Shown here: piece after piece, positions 1-8,519 of the stretch
Layout of the letters: each line of letters starts with the position of its first letter
Position numbering within the stretch: position 1 is the first letter of the stretch
Source: Rhodobacteraceae bacterium UBA6141
GTDB lineage: Bacteria; Pseudomonadota; Alphaproteobacteria; Rhodobacterales; Rhodobacteraceae
Assembly (NCBI GenBank): GCA_002423245.1
Contig: DIVD01000028.1
Location: 1-64,000, forward strand
Reading direction: 5' to 3'
DNA: 64,000 nucleotides
The notes under the pieces: model-generated
What the model was told of the DNA's origin: nothing
Database searches by the model: none
The model's input: the letters and a program-made list of their open reading frames with translations, nothing else
Position numbers and translations under genes: made by a program

Positions 1-23
1 CGTTCAAACTTTGCCTTTGCCAT
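1..23 (-). CDS. tuf: Translation elongation factor Tu, first codons only (gene runs off the left edge)
   Basis: Read on the minus strand from position 23, the window edge encodes M-A-K-A-K-F-E-R. This is the invariant N-terminus of bacterial EF-Tu, the GTPase that delivers aminoacyl-tRNA to the ribosome. Only eight codons are present, so the GTP-binding motifs cannot be checked. A GAGG-like Shine-Dalgarno lies about a dozen bases upstream (around 33-38). The gene is transcribed leftwards, in the same direction as the lipoprotein gene that ends at 129. The 105 bases between them hold no other gene I can see. The call rests on a short but highly characteristic peptide. Confidence 0.7.
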
Positions 24-128
24 ATCGCGGGCGCCTCATGGATGGGGGGCCGCCATCGGCCCGATTCAACACCGCGGGCTGCCTAGCTGGCGGCCCGGGA
101 AAAATCAAGCGCCACGTGCCGCTGGCGC

Positions 129-968
129 CTATGGCAGCGTCAGGCCCGGCACCGACGTGGCGGAATTGGGCACCGCGGTGTCGATCCCCGGGCAGGGCTG
201 GCCGGCGGTGCAGGGCAGCGGCGCGGAGCGGGTCCGGCGCGCAGGCGTGGCCGGCTCCGCGGCGGGACGCGCGGTTGCAGCCGCCGGTGCAGGCGCGGGC
301 GCCGGGGCGGCGGCGGGCCGGGCCGCTGCGGCCGGCTCCCGTCGCGCCGGCGCCGTCTTCGGAGCGCTGGCGGCAACGCCCGCCGCCGCGACACCGCCCG
401 TCGCGGGTGGCAGCAGGGCGCGGGCCGCGGCCGCCTCGGGCGTGAACCAGGCCTTGTTCTCGACCAGCCAGGCGTTGATCTGCCGCGCCGCCGCCTCGGA
501 CAGGTTGCGCATCTGCGTCTCCTTGTCCTGCAGCAGCCCCGATCCCAGCAGCGTCTCGCCCGAGAACGGCTCGAACACGGTGATCTGCTTGGGCTCGGCG
601 TTGATCCGGCGTTGGGCAGAGTCATCCCAGACATTGGCCGAGATCACCAGGATCGACTTCGGGCTGATCACCAGCGGGATGCCCGGATAGGCCAGCGCAT
701 AGGCGTCGATATTGATGCCAAGGTGATAGAGCTTGTCGCCGTCATAGCGCCCGGTGCGCTTGACGATCTCTTCCTTCAGGGCGGCCTGCCACTCTTCATC
801 CGTCACGGTGCGCGAGGGGCCCGCAACCTGCGCGTTCTTCGCCACGACGATCGCGTAGCCCAGCCGGAAGTTGCCAAGCGACTCCGGCGGCGCGGTCAGG
901 TCTTCGCGGGCGCAGGCCGAGACGAGCACCATGGCGGCGACGGCAAGCAGGCGGATCGGCAATCTCAT
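129..968 (-). CDS. Predicted outer-membrane or periplasmic lipoprotein with Ala/Pro-rich tail
   Basis: This is a protein of about 279 residues. From the ATG at 968 it starts with a basic n-region, a hydrophobic stretch and a lipobox ending V-S-A-C, with the lipidated Cys near residue 19. A longer frame exists upstream but would bury this signal, so 968 is preferred. Residues of roughly 25-180 form a compact domain rich in charged residues. The last hundred residues are almost entirely Ala, Pro and Arg with a C-x5-C pair near the end, and look disordered. I do not recognise the family. It lies upstream of tuf on the same strand but need not be co-transcribed with it. Similar 'hypothetical lipoprotein' genes are common in Rhodobacterales; the function is unknown. 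Confidence 0.75.
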   Translation of the reverse strand: MRLPIRLLAVAAMVLVSACAREDLTAPPESLGNFRLGYAIVVAKNAQVAGPSRTVTDEEWQAALKEEIVKRTGRYDGDKLYHLGINIDAYALAYPGIPLVISPKSILVISANVWDDSAQRRINAEPKQITVFEPFSGETLLGSGLLQDKETQMRNLSEAAARQINAWLVENKAWFTPEAAAARALLPPATGGVAAAGVAASAPKTAPARREPAAAARPAAAPAPAPAPAAATARPAAEPATPARRTRSAPLPCTAGQPCPGIDTAVPNSATSVPGLTLP

Positions 969-1034
969 GCGCAAGAACTCTCCCTTTGTCGCGCAACCCA
1001 TAGCCGCTGGCGGGCCGCGCTGCAATCACCGGCC

Positions 1035-1062
1035 TTGGCGCTGCGGTGGGCCCCGCTATATC
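1035..1062 (+). promoter_or_regulatory. Candidate sigma-70 type promoter for the P450 gene
   Basis: TTGGCG (1035-1040) and TATATC (1057-1062) are separated by 16 bases. Transcription would begin just before the GGAGG Shine-Dalgarno of the cytochrome P450 gene. Identified by eye only. Confidence 0.4.
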
Positions 1063-1087
1063 GTGATCAAGCATGGAGGCTGCCCGG

Positions 1088-2473
1088 ATGGATGCCCACA
1101 CCGCCCCCGCCAACCCGGTTCAGGTCCCCCTGGCGACAGCGCCGCTGGGAATCCTCGGCTCGCTTTGCGTCGCGCGGCGCAACCTGCTGGAACTGATCCC
1201 CCAGATCGCGCTGCATCAGCCGATGGTCTCGGGGCGCACCGGCAATCGCTGGCACATGGTGATGGACCCGGGCGCGCTGCGCCGGGTGCTGAAGGACCGG
1301 GTGGAGGATTACCCGAAATCCGACGTGACCAAGCTGATCCTCGGCCCCGCGATCGGCGAGAGCCTGTTCGTGGCCGAGGGCGCGCATTGGCGCTGGCAGC
1401 GCCGCGCCGCCGCGCCGGCCTTTTCGGCGCGCAATGTCGAGGCGCTGGCCCCGGTGATGACGCGGGCCGCCGAGCAGGCCAGCGCGCGGATCACCGCCGC
1501 GCATGGCCGCGCCGCGAACCTCTTCGACGAGATGGTGACGGCAACCTTCGAGGTGATCTCCGACGTGACCTTTTCCGGCGGCGGCAGCGCAGGCCCGGGC
1601 GGCATCGACCGCGACGCCGTGCACCGCGCCATCAACAGCTACATCGCCCAGACCGCGCGGCTGTCGGTGCTCGACATCTTCGGCGCGCCGGCCTGGGTGC
1701 CGCGCCCGTCGCGGCTGCGGTCAGGCCCCGCCATGCGGGACATGAAGCGCGTCGCCGATGGCGCGATAGCCCGGCGCCGCCGCGACGGTGCCCGCCCGGT
1801 TCCGGACCTGCTGGACCTGCTGCTGGCGGGGGTGGACCCGGAAACGCGCCGCAGGATGGATACCGCAGAACTGCGCGACAACCTGCTCACCTTCATCGTG
1901 GCGGGGCATGAGACGACGGCGCTGGCGCTGGCCTGGGCGCTCTATCTGTGCGCCTTCGACCAGGGCGTGCAGAGCCGCGCACGGGCCGAGGCGCAGGCGG
2001 CGCTTGGCGAGCGCGCCGCCACCGCCGCAGACCTGCCGAAGCTGCCGCTGATCCGCCGGATCGTGGAGGAGACGCTGCGGCTTTATCCCCCCGCCGCCTT
2101 CCTGTCGCGCACGGCGCTTGCGCAGGACGAACTTTGCGGCCGCGAGATACGGCCCGGCGATACCGTCATGCTGCCGGTCTATGCCCTGCACCGCAACCAT
2201 CTGCTGTGGAAAGACCCGCACCGCTTCGACCCCTCGCGCTTCGAGGATCGCGGCTTCGACCGCTATGCGTTCCTGCCCTTCGGCGACGGGCCGCGCGTCT
2301 GCATCGGCGCCAGTTTCGCCATGCAGGAGGCGGTGATCATCCTGGCCACGCTGCTGGCCCGGCACCGCTTTGCGCTGGTGCCGCACCGGGCGCCGAAGCC
2401 GGTGCTGATCCTGACCCTGCGGCCCGAGGGCGGGGTCTGGCTGATGGTGGAGCCGGCGCGGAACCGGCCCTGA
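1088..2473 (+). CDS. Cytochrome P450 monooxygenase
   Basis: This soluble bacterial P450 of 461 residues is a haem-thiolate monooxygenase that would need ferredoxin or flavodoxin partners, none of which is encoded nearby. The diagnostic motifs are all present. The I-helix oxygen-activation motif A-G-H-E-T-T-A is at about residues 272-278, the ExxR motif E-E-T-L-R at 327-331, and the haem-binding loop F-G-D-G-P-R-V-C-I-G at 398-407 with Cys405 as the axial ligand. Start: an ATG at 1073 is in frame, but the GGAGG at 1075-1079 sits eight bases before the ATG at 1088, so 1088 is preferred. There is no N-terminal membrane anchor. The substrate cannot be told. It is not part of an evident biosynthetic cluster. 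Confidence 0.92.
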   Translation: MDAHTAPANPVQVPLATAPLGILGSLCVARRNLLELIPQIALHQPMVSGRTGNRWHMVMDPGALRRVLKDRVEDYPKSDVTKLILGPAIGESLFVAEGAHWRWQRRAAAPAFSARNVEALAPVMTRAAEQASARITAAHGRAANLFDEMVTATFEVISDVTFSGGGSAGPGGIDRDAVHRAINSYIAQTARLSVLDIFGAPAWVPRPSRLRSGPAMRDMKRVADGAIARRRRDGARPVPDLLDLLLAGVDPETRRRMDTAELRDNLLTFIVAGHETTALALAWALYLCAFDQGVQSRARAEAQAALGERAATAADLPKLPLIRRIVEETLRLYPPAAFLSRTALAQDELCGREIRPGDTVMLPVYALHRNHLLWKDPHRFDPSRFEDRGFDRYAFLPFGDGPRVCIGASFAMQEAVIILATLLARHRFALVPHRAPKPVLILTLRPEGGVWLMVEPARNRP

Positions 2474-2513
2474 CCCTTGGCGTTGGGCCGGCAGCAACCG
2501 GGGAGGGATGGCG

Positions 2514-3197
2514 ATGAGCCTCGTGAAGACACTGGCCCGCGTGGGTCTGGGCGTGGTGGCCTACAAGGCGGTCAAGAACGCGATGAAACCCGGGCCGGGC
2601 GGCAGCCAGAGCGCGCTCGGCGGAATGCTGGGCCGGGTCAGCCGGCCGCGCGAAGGCTCGATGCTGGACAAGGTGATCGGCACTCTGGGCGGCAGCGACG
2701 GGATGCTGGGCGGCATCCTCGGCGGCGCGGGCCTTGGCAACGCCGGGCACAGCCGCCCCGCCGCGCCCGGCCAGCCCGGCTTCGTGGACAAGCTGCGCGA
2801 GGCGGAACGCGAGCCGGGCGAGCCGGTGGTGCCGCCGACGCCGCAAGAAGAGGCTGCCGCCGCGCTGATGCTGCGCGCGATGATCCAGGCGGCAAAGGCG
2901 GATGGCGAGATGGACCCCGAGGAACGCCGCAAGATCCTTGGCAACATGGAAAACGCGACACCCTCCGACATCGACTTCCTGATCCGCGAGATGGCCGCGC
3001 CGGTGGACCCCGAGGCGCTGGCCGCCGAGACCCCCGACGGGCTGCGGCGCGAGGTCTATGCCGCGGCGCTGATGGCGATCGACCCCGACCATTCCGCAGA
3101 GCGGGCGCATCTGGCCCGGCTGGGCGCGGCGCTGAAGCTGGGCGCGGCCGAGATGGCCGAGATCGAGGGGCAGGCGATTTCCGGGGCGGGCGCCTGA
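2514..3197 (+). CDS. YebE/DUF533-type protein with C-terminal TerB-like domain
   Basis: This protein has about 227 residues. The N-terminal third is Gly-rich with a short amphipathic or hydrophobic segment near residues 3-20. The C-terminal 120 residues form a helical TerB-like domain with the pattern M-I-Q-A-A-K-A-D-G-E-M-D-P-E-E, as in tellurite-resistance TerB and the E. coli inner-membrane protein YebE (DUF533). The biochemical role of that family is not established. The ATG at 2508 abuts the GGGAGGG ribosome site, whereas the ATG at 2514 has seven-base spacing and is taken as the start. Its stop is separated from the convergent parC stop by a single base. Confidence 0.8.
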   Translation: MSLVKTLARVGLGVVAYKAVKNAMKPGPGGSQSALGGMLGRVSRPREGSMLDKVIGTLGGSDGMLGGILGGAGLGNAGHSRPAAPGQPGFVDKLREAEREPGEPVVPPTPQEEAAAALMLRAMIQAAKADGEMDPEERRKILGNMENATPSDIDFLIREMAAPVDPEALAAETPDGLRREVYAAALMAIDPDHSAERAHLARLGAALKLGAAEMAEIEGQAISGAGA

Positions 3198-3198
3198 C

Positions 3199-5517
3199 TT
3201 ACGCCCCCTGGTTGAAGCGGTTGTCGCGCGGAAAGCCGTGCGGCGGCGCCTTGCCGATGGCGCCGCGCCGGCCGATCCAGGGCGTCATGTCCTTTTCGGT
3301 CCGGGTCAGGCCGCCGCCCTGCCTCCAGCTCAACCCCTCGGCGAGCGTGAAGGTCGCGGCATCGCAAAGCCCGCCGTCCAGCTCCAGCCCGCCCTGGCGG
3401 CCGCGGGCCATGCCGTATTTCTGCAGCCGGACGCCCTTGCCCCGCGCCATTTCCGGCACCTCGGCCAGCGGGAAGGCGAGAAACTTGCGGTTCTGCGAGA
3501 TCACCGCCAGATGATCGCCCGCCACCTTGCGGCACAGCCGCGCCTTCACCCCCTCGGCGAGGTTCAGCACCTGCTTGCCCGCGCGGGTCTGCGCAAGCAT
3601 CTCCTCCGAGGCGACGATGAACCCGTCCCCCCCGGTCGAGGCGACAAGGAACTTCTCGCCCGGACGATACAGCAGCATGTCCACCACATCCGCCTCGTTC
3701 GGCAGATCGACCATCAGCCGCAGCGGCTCGCCCATGCCGCGCCCGCCGGGAAGGTTCGCGCCAAGCAGCGTGTAGAAGCGGCCATTGCTGCCGAACACCA
3801 GAATGCGGTCGGTGGTCTCGGCGTGAAACACGAAGCGGCCCTCGTCGCCGTCCTTGAACTTCACCTCGGCATCCAGCGGCTGATGGCCTTTCATCGTGCG
3901 GATCCAGCCCATTTTCGAGCAGATGACGGTGATCGGCTCGCGCTCGATCATCGCCTCGATCGGCACCTCCTCGACCACGCCGGCCTCGGCAAAGCCGGTG
4001 CGCCGCGCGCCGCCGGGGGCATCGCGGCCAAACGCCTTCTGCACCGCCTTCAGCTCGCTGGAGATCGTCCGCCATTGCAGCTTGTCGCTGGCCAGAAGCT
4101 CGATCAGCCCGGCGCGTTCCTTGACCAGCGCCTCATGCTCGCGCTTCAGCTCCATCTCCTCCAGCCGCCGGAGCGAGCGCAGGCGCATGTTCAGGATCGC
4201 CTCGGCCTGCACCTCGGTCAGATACACGCCCACCGGATCCGAGGGCGCCCAGTTCTCGGCCAGCATCACCGCCTTGGGCTCCTCCTCGGTGCGGATGATG
4301 CGGATCACCCGGTCAAGGTTCAGGAAGGCGATGATATAGCCCTCCAGCACCTCCAGCCGCGCGTCGATCTTCTCCACCCGGTGCTGGCTGCGGCGCAGCA
4401 GCACCTCGCGCCGGTGGTCGAGAAAGGCGCGCAGCACCTCGCGCAGGCTGCAGACCCGGGGCACCTTGCCGTCGATCAGCACGTTCATGTTCAGGCTGAA
4501 GCGGATCTCCAGATCCGAGTTGCGGAACAGCATCCCCATCAGCATCTCGGGATCGACCGTCCGCGCCCGCGGCTCCAGCACGATGCGCACATCCTCGGCG
4601 GATTCGTCGCGCAGATCGGCCAGGGCCGGCACCTTGCGGGTCTGGATCACCTCGGCCAGCCGCTCGATCAGGCGCGACTTCTGCACCTGATAGGGAATCT
4701 CGGTGACCACGATCTGCCAGGTGCCGCGCCCCAGATCCTCGACCGACCAGCGCGCCCGCAGGCGGAAGCTGCCGCGCCCGGTGCGATAGGCCTCCATGAT
4801 GTTGCCCGCAGGTTCCACCAGCACGCCGCCAGTCGGGAAATCCGGCCCCGGCACCAGGGCGACGATCTCCTCGTCGGAGGCGTCCGGCTTGCGGATCATC
4901 AACTGGCAGGCGTCGATCAGCTCGTGCAGGTTGTGCGGCGGAATGTTGGTCGCCATGCCGACCGCGATGCCGCTGGAGCCGTTGGCCAGCAGGTTCGGAA
5001 AGGCCGCCGGCATCACCACCGGCTCTTCCAGCGTGCCGTCGTAGTTGGGGCGGAAGTCCACGGCGTTCTCGGCCAGCCCCTCCATCAGCGTTTCCGCGAT
5101 GGCCGTCAGCCGCGCCTCGGTGTAGCGGCTGGCGGCGGGGTTGTCGCCGTCGATATTGCCGAAATTGCCCTGCCCGTCCACCAGCGGATAGCGGACGTTG
5201 AAATCCTGCGCGAGCCGCGCCATCGCGTCATAGATCGCGGCATCGCCATGCGGGTGATAGTTGCCCATCACGTCGCCGGCGATCTTGGCCGACTTGCGGA
5301 AGCCCCCCGTCGCCGACAGCCGCAATTCCCGCATCGCGTAAAGGATGCGGCGATGCACCGGCTTCAGCCCGTCGCGCGCATCGGGCAGCGCCCGGTGCAT
5401 GATCGTGGACAGGGCATAGGTCAGGTAGCGCTCGCTGATCGCACGGCTGAGCGGTTCGGAGCTTGTGGCGCCGCCGGGGGCCTCGGCGGGAGTGTCGTCA
5501 TCGGTGGCATCGGTCAT
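3199..5517 (-). CDS. parC: DNA topoisomerase IV subunit A
   Basis: This is the 772-residue type IIA topoisomerase breakage-reunion subunit, which decatenates daughter chromosomes together with ParE (not in this window). The N-terminal winged-helix/tower domain carries R-Y-T-E with the catalytic Tyr at about residue 132. The quinolone-determining region reads [11 protein letters not shown] (residues 87-97). This puts Ala at the position equivalent to E. coli Ser80 and Asp at Glu84. The C-terminal 250 residues are the beta-pinwheel type domain. The shorter C-terminal domain and the sequence around the QRDR fit ParC better than GyrA. Its ATG overlaps the TGA of the upstream ATP-grasp gene (ATGA), so the two are probably translationally coupled. 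Confidence 0.93.
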   Translation of the reverse strand: MTDATDDDTPAEAPGGATSSEPLSRAISERYLTYALSTIMHRALPDARDGLKPVHRRILYAMRELRLSATGGFRKSAKIAGDVMGNYHPHGDAAIYDAMARLAQDFNVRYPLVDGQGNFGNIDGDNPAASRYTEARLTAIAETLMEGLAENAVDFRPNYDGTLEEPVVMPAAFPNLLANGSSGIAVGMATNIPPHNLHELIDACQLMIRKPDASDEEIVALVPGPDFPTGGVLVEPAGNIMEAYRTGRGSFRLRARWSVEDLGRGTWQIVVTEIPYQVQKSRLIERLAEVIQTRKVPALADLRDESAEDVRIVLEPRARTVDPEMLMGMLFRNSDLEIRFSLNMNVLIDGKVPRVCSLREVLRAFLDHRREVLLRRSQHRVEKIDARLEVLEGYIIAFLNLDRVIRIIRTEEEPKAVMLAENWAPSDPVGVYLTEVQAEAILNMRLRSLRRLEEMELKREHEALVKERAGLIELLASDKLQWRTISSELKAVQKAFGRDAPGGARRTGFAEAGVVEEVPIEAMIEREPITVICSKMGWIRTMKGHQPLDAEVKFKDGDEGRFVFHAETTDRILVFGSNGRFYTLLGANLPGGRGMGEPLRLMVDLPNEADVVDMLLYRPGEKFLVASTGGDGFIVASEEMLAQTRAGKQVLNLAEGVKARLCRKVAGDHLAVISQNRKFLAFPLAEVPEMARGKGVRLQKYGMARGRQGGLELDGGLCDAATFTLAEGLSWRQGGGLTRTEKDMTPWIGRRGAIGKAPPHGFPRDNRFNQGA

Positions 5518-6599
5518 GTACCGGCTGATAGCCCGGCCCGGCCGTCATTTCCACCATCATTCGCCGCCTGACGCGCCGCCGCCATGCCGGGCCAGCCCAG
5601 CTCTGCCGCGATCCTGCGCCCTTCGGCGAGGTATGCCTCCTCGCGCGAAAGGTCGATCAGCCTGCCGATGGCAAGGTTCATCTCGGGCGGGTCGATCGGG
5701 CGGCGGGCGCCGTCATTGGCAAAGGTGATCTCGGAAAAGGCCAGCCGGTCGTCGAAGTGCAGGAAGTCCACGCGCGCGAAGATCAGGTGCTGCGACAGCC
5801 GCCGCGCCTCCTCCAGCAGCAAAGGCAGTTCGGCGGGGCGCGGCACCTCGTCGCGGCTGATGCCAAGACCGCGGGTGCCGAACCGCGCCTTGCTCCAGTC
5901 GGGGCGGTAGATCGCCCGCATCAGCCGCGCCCCCTGCCGCGCCACGATGGCCGAAATGAAGGCCGGCTCGCCATGAAAGCAGAACACCTTGTATTCCAGC
6001 TTGCGGCGGCGATGCGGCAGGAACTCCTCCAGCAGAAAGCGGAACGGGATCGGGCGATAGAACAGCTCGCCGTTCTTGCGCCAGTAGTCGGTGCCCTTCC
6101 AGCCGGCGATGATCCGCGCCAGTGCGCGCCTGTCCACCGGGCCGCCTTCGTGGAAGTGGTTGTGGCCCGAGGCATTGGACGCCTTCAGCGCGAAGCTGTC
6201 GGGCAGCGGCATGTGAAGGATCTCGTCCGGGTCATGGCCGGTGCCGATCAGCCCCGGCGCCGCGATGGTCGCGCCGCAATAGCGCAGGTAGGCGCGTACG
6301 GCGATCTTGTCCGACACCAGCGAGATCAGCGGATTGCGATGATTGACGATCAGCCAGCGAATCTTTTCCGGATAACCCTTCGGGTCCGTCATGTCGGGCA
6401 GATGCCCGTGTCCGCTGGCGAAGGAATGCGCGATCAGCTCCGCCTCGCTGCGATAGGTCGCGTCATGGATCAGCCGAGCCCGGCGCGCGCGCCCCGGCAC
6501 CAGCCCGTAGCGCAGTTTCGCCACAAGCTGCCGGCGCCGCAGCCTGCCGATCAGTGCAGCCGCTTCCGGCGTCAGATCCCCCTCGATCGGTCGCGGCAC
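5514..6599 (-). CDS. TupA-like ATP-grasp protein
   Basis: This protein has about 361 residues. It has the layout of the TupA-like ATP-grasp family found in capsule, teichuronic-acid or exopolysaccharide loci, whose members are thought to join an amino or carboxyl group to a sugar or peptide using ATP. Visible pieces include an N-terminal H-D-A-T-Y segment, the ATP-binding stretch [12 protein letters not shown], and the metal-binding end R-V-D-F-L-H-F-D-D near residue 290. No glycosyltransferase or transporter gene accompanies it. Instead its stop overlaps the parC start. The N-terminus is uncertain: in-frame ATGs at 6698 and 6746 would run into the divergent SDR gene. The GTG at 6599 follows a G-rich ribosome site and begins where the sequence becomes protein-like. 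Confidence 0.75.
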   Translation of the reverse strand: MPRPIEGDLTPEAAALIGRLRRRQLVAKLRYGLVPGRARRARLIHDATYRSEAELIAHSFASGHGHLPDMTDPKGYPEKIRWLIVNHRNPLISLVSDKIAVRAYLRYCGATIAAPGLIGTGHDPDEILHMPLPDSFALKASNASGHNHFHEGGPVDRRALARIIAGWKGTDYWRKNGELFYRPIPFRFLLEEFLPHRRRKLEYKVFCFHGEPAFISAIVARQGARLMRAIYRPDWSKARFGTRGLGISRDEVPRPAELPLLLEEARRLSQHLIFARVDFLHFDDRLAFSEITFANDGARRPIDPPEMNLAIGRLIDLSREEAYLAEGRRIAAELGWPGMAAARQAANDGGNDGRAGLSAGT

Positions 6600-6702
6600 A
6601 CCGGCCCCCCCATTGCGGCCTTGCGCGGCCGGCGCTCTTGCGGTCTTTTCTGCGCGCCTGCGGATCGTCCCGCAATCGCCACGCCTCCGGAGGGCCATCG
6701 CC

Positions 6703-7536
6703 GTGACACCGCGTTCCATTCTTGTCACAGGCTGTTCGTCCGGCATCGGCCACGACGCGGCGCATGGCCTTGCCCGCGCCGGCTGGCGGGTCTTCGCGAC
6801 CTGCCGCAGGCAGGAGGATTGCGACCGGCTCGTCGCCGAGGGGCTGGAAAGCCTTCGGCTCGACTATGCCGACGAAGACAGCATCGCGGCGGCGCTCGCA
6901 GAGGTGCTGTCGCGCACCGGCGGCACGCTGGATGCGCTTTACAACAACGGCGCCTTCGCCTGCCCCGGTGCGGTGGAGGATCTGCCCCGCGGCGCGCTGC
7001 GCGAGATCTTCGAGACCAACCTCTTCGGCGTGCACGACCTGACGCGGCGGGTGATTCCGGTGATGCGGGCGCAGGGGCACGGGCGGATCATCAACTGCTC
7101 GTCCGTGCTGGGGCTGGTCGGCATCCGCTGGCGCGGCGCCTATGTGGCGACCAAGTTCGCGCTGGAAGGGCTGACGGATGTGCTGCGGCTGGAGATGTCG
7201 GACACGCCGATCAAGGTGATCCTGATCGAGCCGGGGCCCGTCACCTCCGACATCCGCCGGAATTCCATCCCGCATTTCGAGCGCTGGATCGACTGGCGCG
7301 GATCGGCGCGGCGGGGGCAGTATGAAAGCAGTCTGCTGCAACGGCTCTACAAGGATCGTGGCAAGCCCGATGCGTTCGAGCTGCCGGCATCGGCCGTGAC
7401 CGCGAAGCTCCTGCGCGCGCTGACGGCGGCCGATCCGGCGCCGCGATACTATGTCACGACGCCCACATGGGTGATGGGCCTCGCGCGCCGGCTGCTGCCC
7501 ACGCGCGCGCTGGACCGGGTCGCGGCGAGGGGCTGA
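6703..7536 (+). CDS. Short-chain dehydrogenase/reductase (classical SDR)
   Basis: This is a 277-residue NAD(P)-dependent oxidoreductase. The cofactor motif T-G-C-S-S-G-I-G is at residues 9-16 and N-N-G-A lies near 81-84. The catalytic residues are Ser134, Tyr147 and Lys151 in Y-V-A-T-K, so the active site is intact. The GTG at 6703 is preceded by GGAGG at 6689-6693, and translation from it gives a normal SDR N-terminus; the ATG 30 codons upstream adds unrelated sequence. It is divergently arranged with the ATP-grasp gene. Substrate unknown. The C-terminal region after residue 190, with many aromatic and basic residues, resembles SDRs acting on retinoid- or steroid-like or other hydrophobic alcohols, but this is weak evidence. 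Confidence 0.88.
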   Translation: MTPRSILVTGCSSGIGHDAAHGLARAGWRVFATCRRQEDCDRLVAEGLESLRLDYADEDSIAAALAEVLSRTGGTLDALYNNGAFACPGAVEDLPRGALREIFETNLFGVHDLTRRVIPVMRAQGHGRIINCSSVLGLVGIRWRGAYVATKFALEGLTDVLRLEMSDTPIKVILIEPGPVTSDIRRNSIPHFERWIDWRGSARRGQYESSLLQRLYKDRGKPDAFELPASAVTAKLLRALTAADPAPRYYVTTPTWVMGLARRLLPTRALDRVAARG

Positions 7537-7603
7537 CGCGCAAATGCGGGTTCGCTTTTCGCGGCAATCCCGCTAGATCCGGGGAAAGCCGAGAGGATGC
7601 ATC

Positions 7604-7813
7604 ATGCTTGCCAAAGACCCGCTGTTCCTTGTCGTAGCCTTTGCCACGCTGCTGGTGCTGGCGATCCTGATGATCGGGATCGGCGGCTTTGCCCGCGGCG
7701 GAGAGTTCAACCGCAAACATGCCAACCGGATCATGCGCTACCGGATCGGCGCGCAGGCGGCGGCGATCGTGCTGATCCTGCTGTTCGTCTGGCTGCGCAA
7801 GGGGGCGATCTGA
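7604..7813 (+). CDS. HIG1-type twin-transmembrane protein
   Basis: This small inner-membrane protein has 69 residues and two hydrophobic helices at about 7-27 and 48-65. They are joined by a short polar loop with G-G-E-F-N-R-K-H-A-N. Length, topology and loop match the hypoxia-induced-gene-1 (HIG_1_N) family, whose mitochondrial members associate with respiratory complexes III and IV. The bacterial role is not settled. A GAGAGG-like ribosome site precedes the ATG. Its TGA overlaps the ATG of the adenosyltransferase gene (TGATG at 7811-7815), so the two are co-translated. etfBA follow. Confidence 0.8.
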   Translation: MLAKDPLFLVVAFATLLVLAILMIGIGGFARGGEFNRKHANRIMRYRIGAQAAAIVLILLFVWLRKGAI

Positions 7814-8385
7814 TGGTCGTGCTGAACCGCATCTACACCCGCACCGGCGATGCCGGCGAGACGGCGCTTGGCAATGGCACGCGCGTCGCCAAGCATTCCG
7901 CGCGCGTCACCGCCTATGGCACGGTGGACGAGGCGAATTCCACGCTCGGGCTTGCCCGGCTCCATGCGGCAGGAGAGATGGACCGGCTGCTGGCGATGAT
8001 CCAGAACGACCTGTTCGATCTTGGCGCCGACCTGTGCCGCCCCGGGATGGAACGCGACGCCGAGGCGCCCCATCCGGTGCTGCGCATCGTCCCCGCGCAG
8101 GTGGAGCGGCTGGAGCGCGAGATCGACGCGATGAACGCCCGGCTCGAGCCGCTGCGCAGCTTCATCCTGCCCGGCGGCAGCCCGCTGTCCGCGCATCTGC
8201 ACCTGTGCCGCACCGTCACCCGCCGGGCCGAGCGCTGCGTGGTCGAGCTTGCGGCGATGGAATCGGTGAACGAGGCGGCGGTCAGGTACCTCAACCGCCT
8301 GTCGGACTGGTTCTTCGTCGCGGCGCGCATCGCGAATGACGAGGGGCGGGCCGACGTTCTGTGGGTGCCGGGGGCCAATCGCTGA
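7813..8385 (+). CDS. ATP:cob(I)alamin adenosyltransferase, PduO type
   Basis: This 190-residue cytosolic enzyme transfers the adenosyl group of ATP to cob(I)alamin, making coenzyme B12 for mutases. The N-terminal R-I-Y-T-R-T-G-D-A-G-E-T motif is the PduO/MMAB ATP-binding signature. The following Y-G-T-V-D-E-A-N and the C-terminal R-Y-L-N-R-L-S-D-W-F-F segment are also family hallmarks. The start is the ATG overlapping the HIG1 gene's stop; upstream in-frame codons are not protein-like. In an organism using methylmalonyl- and ethylmalonyl-CoA mutases this enzyme supplies their cofactor, which fits the acyl-CoA genes nearby. I saw no cobalamin riboswitch upstream. Confidence 0.93.
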   Translation: MVVLNRIYTRTGDAGETALGNGTRVAKHSARVTAYGTVDEANSTLGLARLHAAGEMDRLLAMIQNDLFDLGADLCRPGMERDAEAPHPVLRIVPAQVERLEREIDAMNARLEPLRSFILPGGSPLSAHLHLCRTVTRRAERCVVELAAMESVNEAAVRYLNRLSDWFFVAARIANDEGRADVLWVPGANR

Positions 8386-8392
8386 CCGCAAT

Positions 8393-8422
8393 TTGACACG
8401 TCCGTGCCGCGGCGCGTCGATT
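8393..8422 (+). promoter_or_regulatory. Weak candidate promoter upstream of etfB
   Basis: A perfect TTGACA lies at 8393-8398. The region 17-18 bases downstream is only TCGATT (8417-8422), so the -10 element is poor. It lies about 120 bases before the etfB ATG, just after the adenosyltransferase stop. Confidence 0.25.
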
Positions 8423-8519
8423 TTCTTCTGTCCTCTGGCGGGGCGAACGGGTAACAAACCTGCGACGTGAGTGAATGGCCCCCTTCCCGGGGGTCGCAGA
8501 CCTGAGGAGATACACGCCG

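Noticed and set aside
3238..5571. Very long open frame antisense to parC
   Set aside because: Strong GC bias at third positions keeps antisense frames open. The parC frame has clear topoisomerase motifs; the antisense product is rich in His/Gln/Arg with no recognisable domain.
7537..8519. Cobalamin riboswitch upstream of the adenosyltransferase or etfB
   Set aside because: I looked for the conserved B12-box-like sequence and folded core and did not see them; the adenosyltransferase start even overlaps the previous gene.
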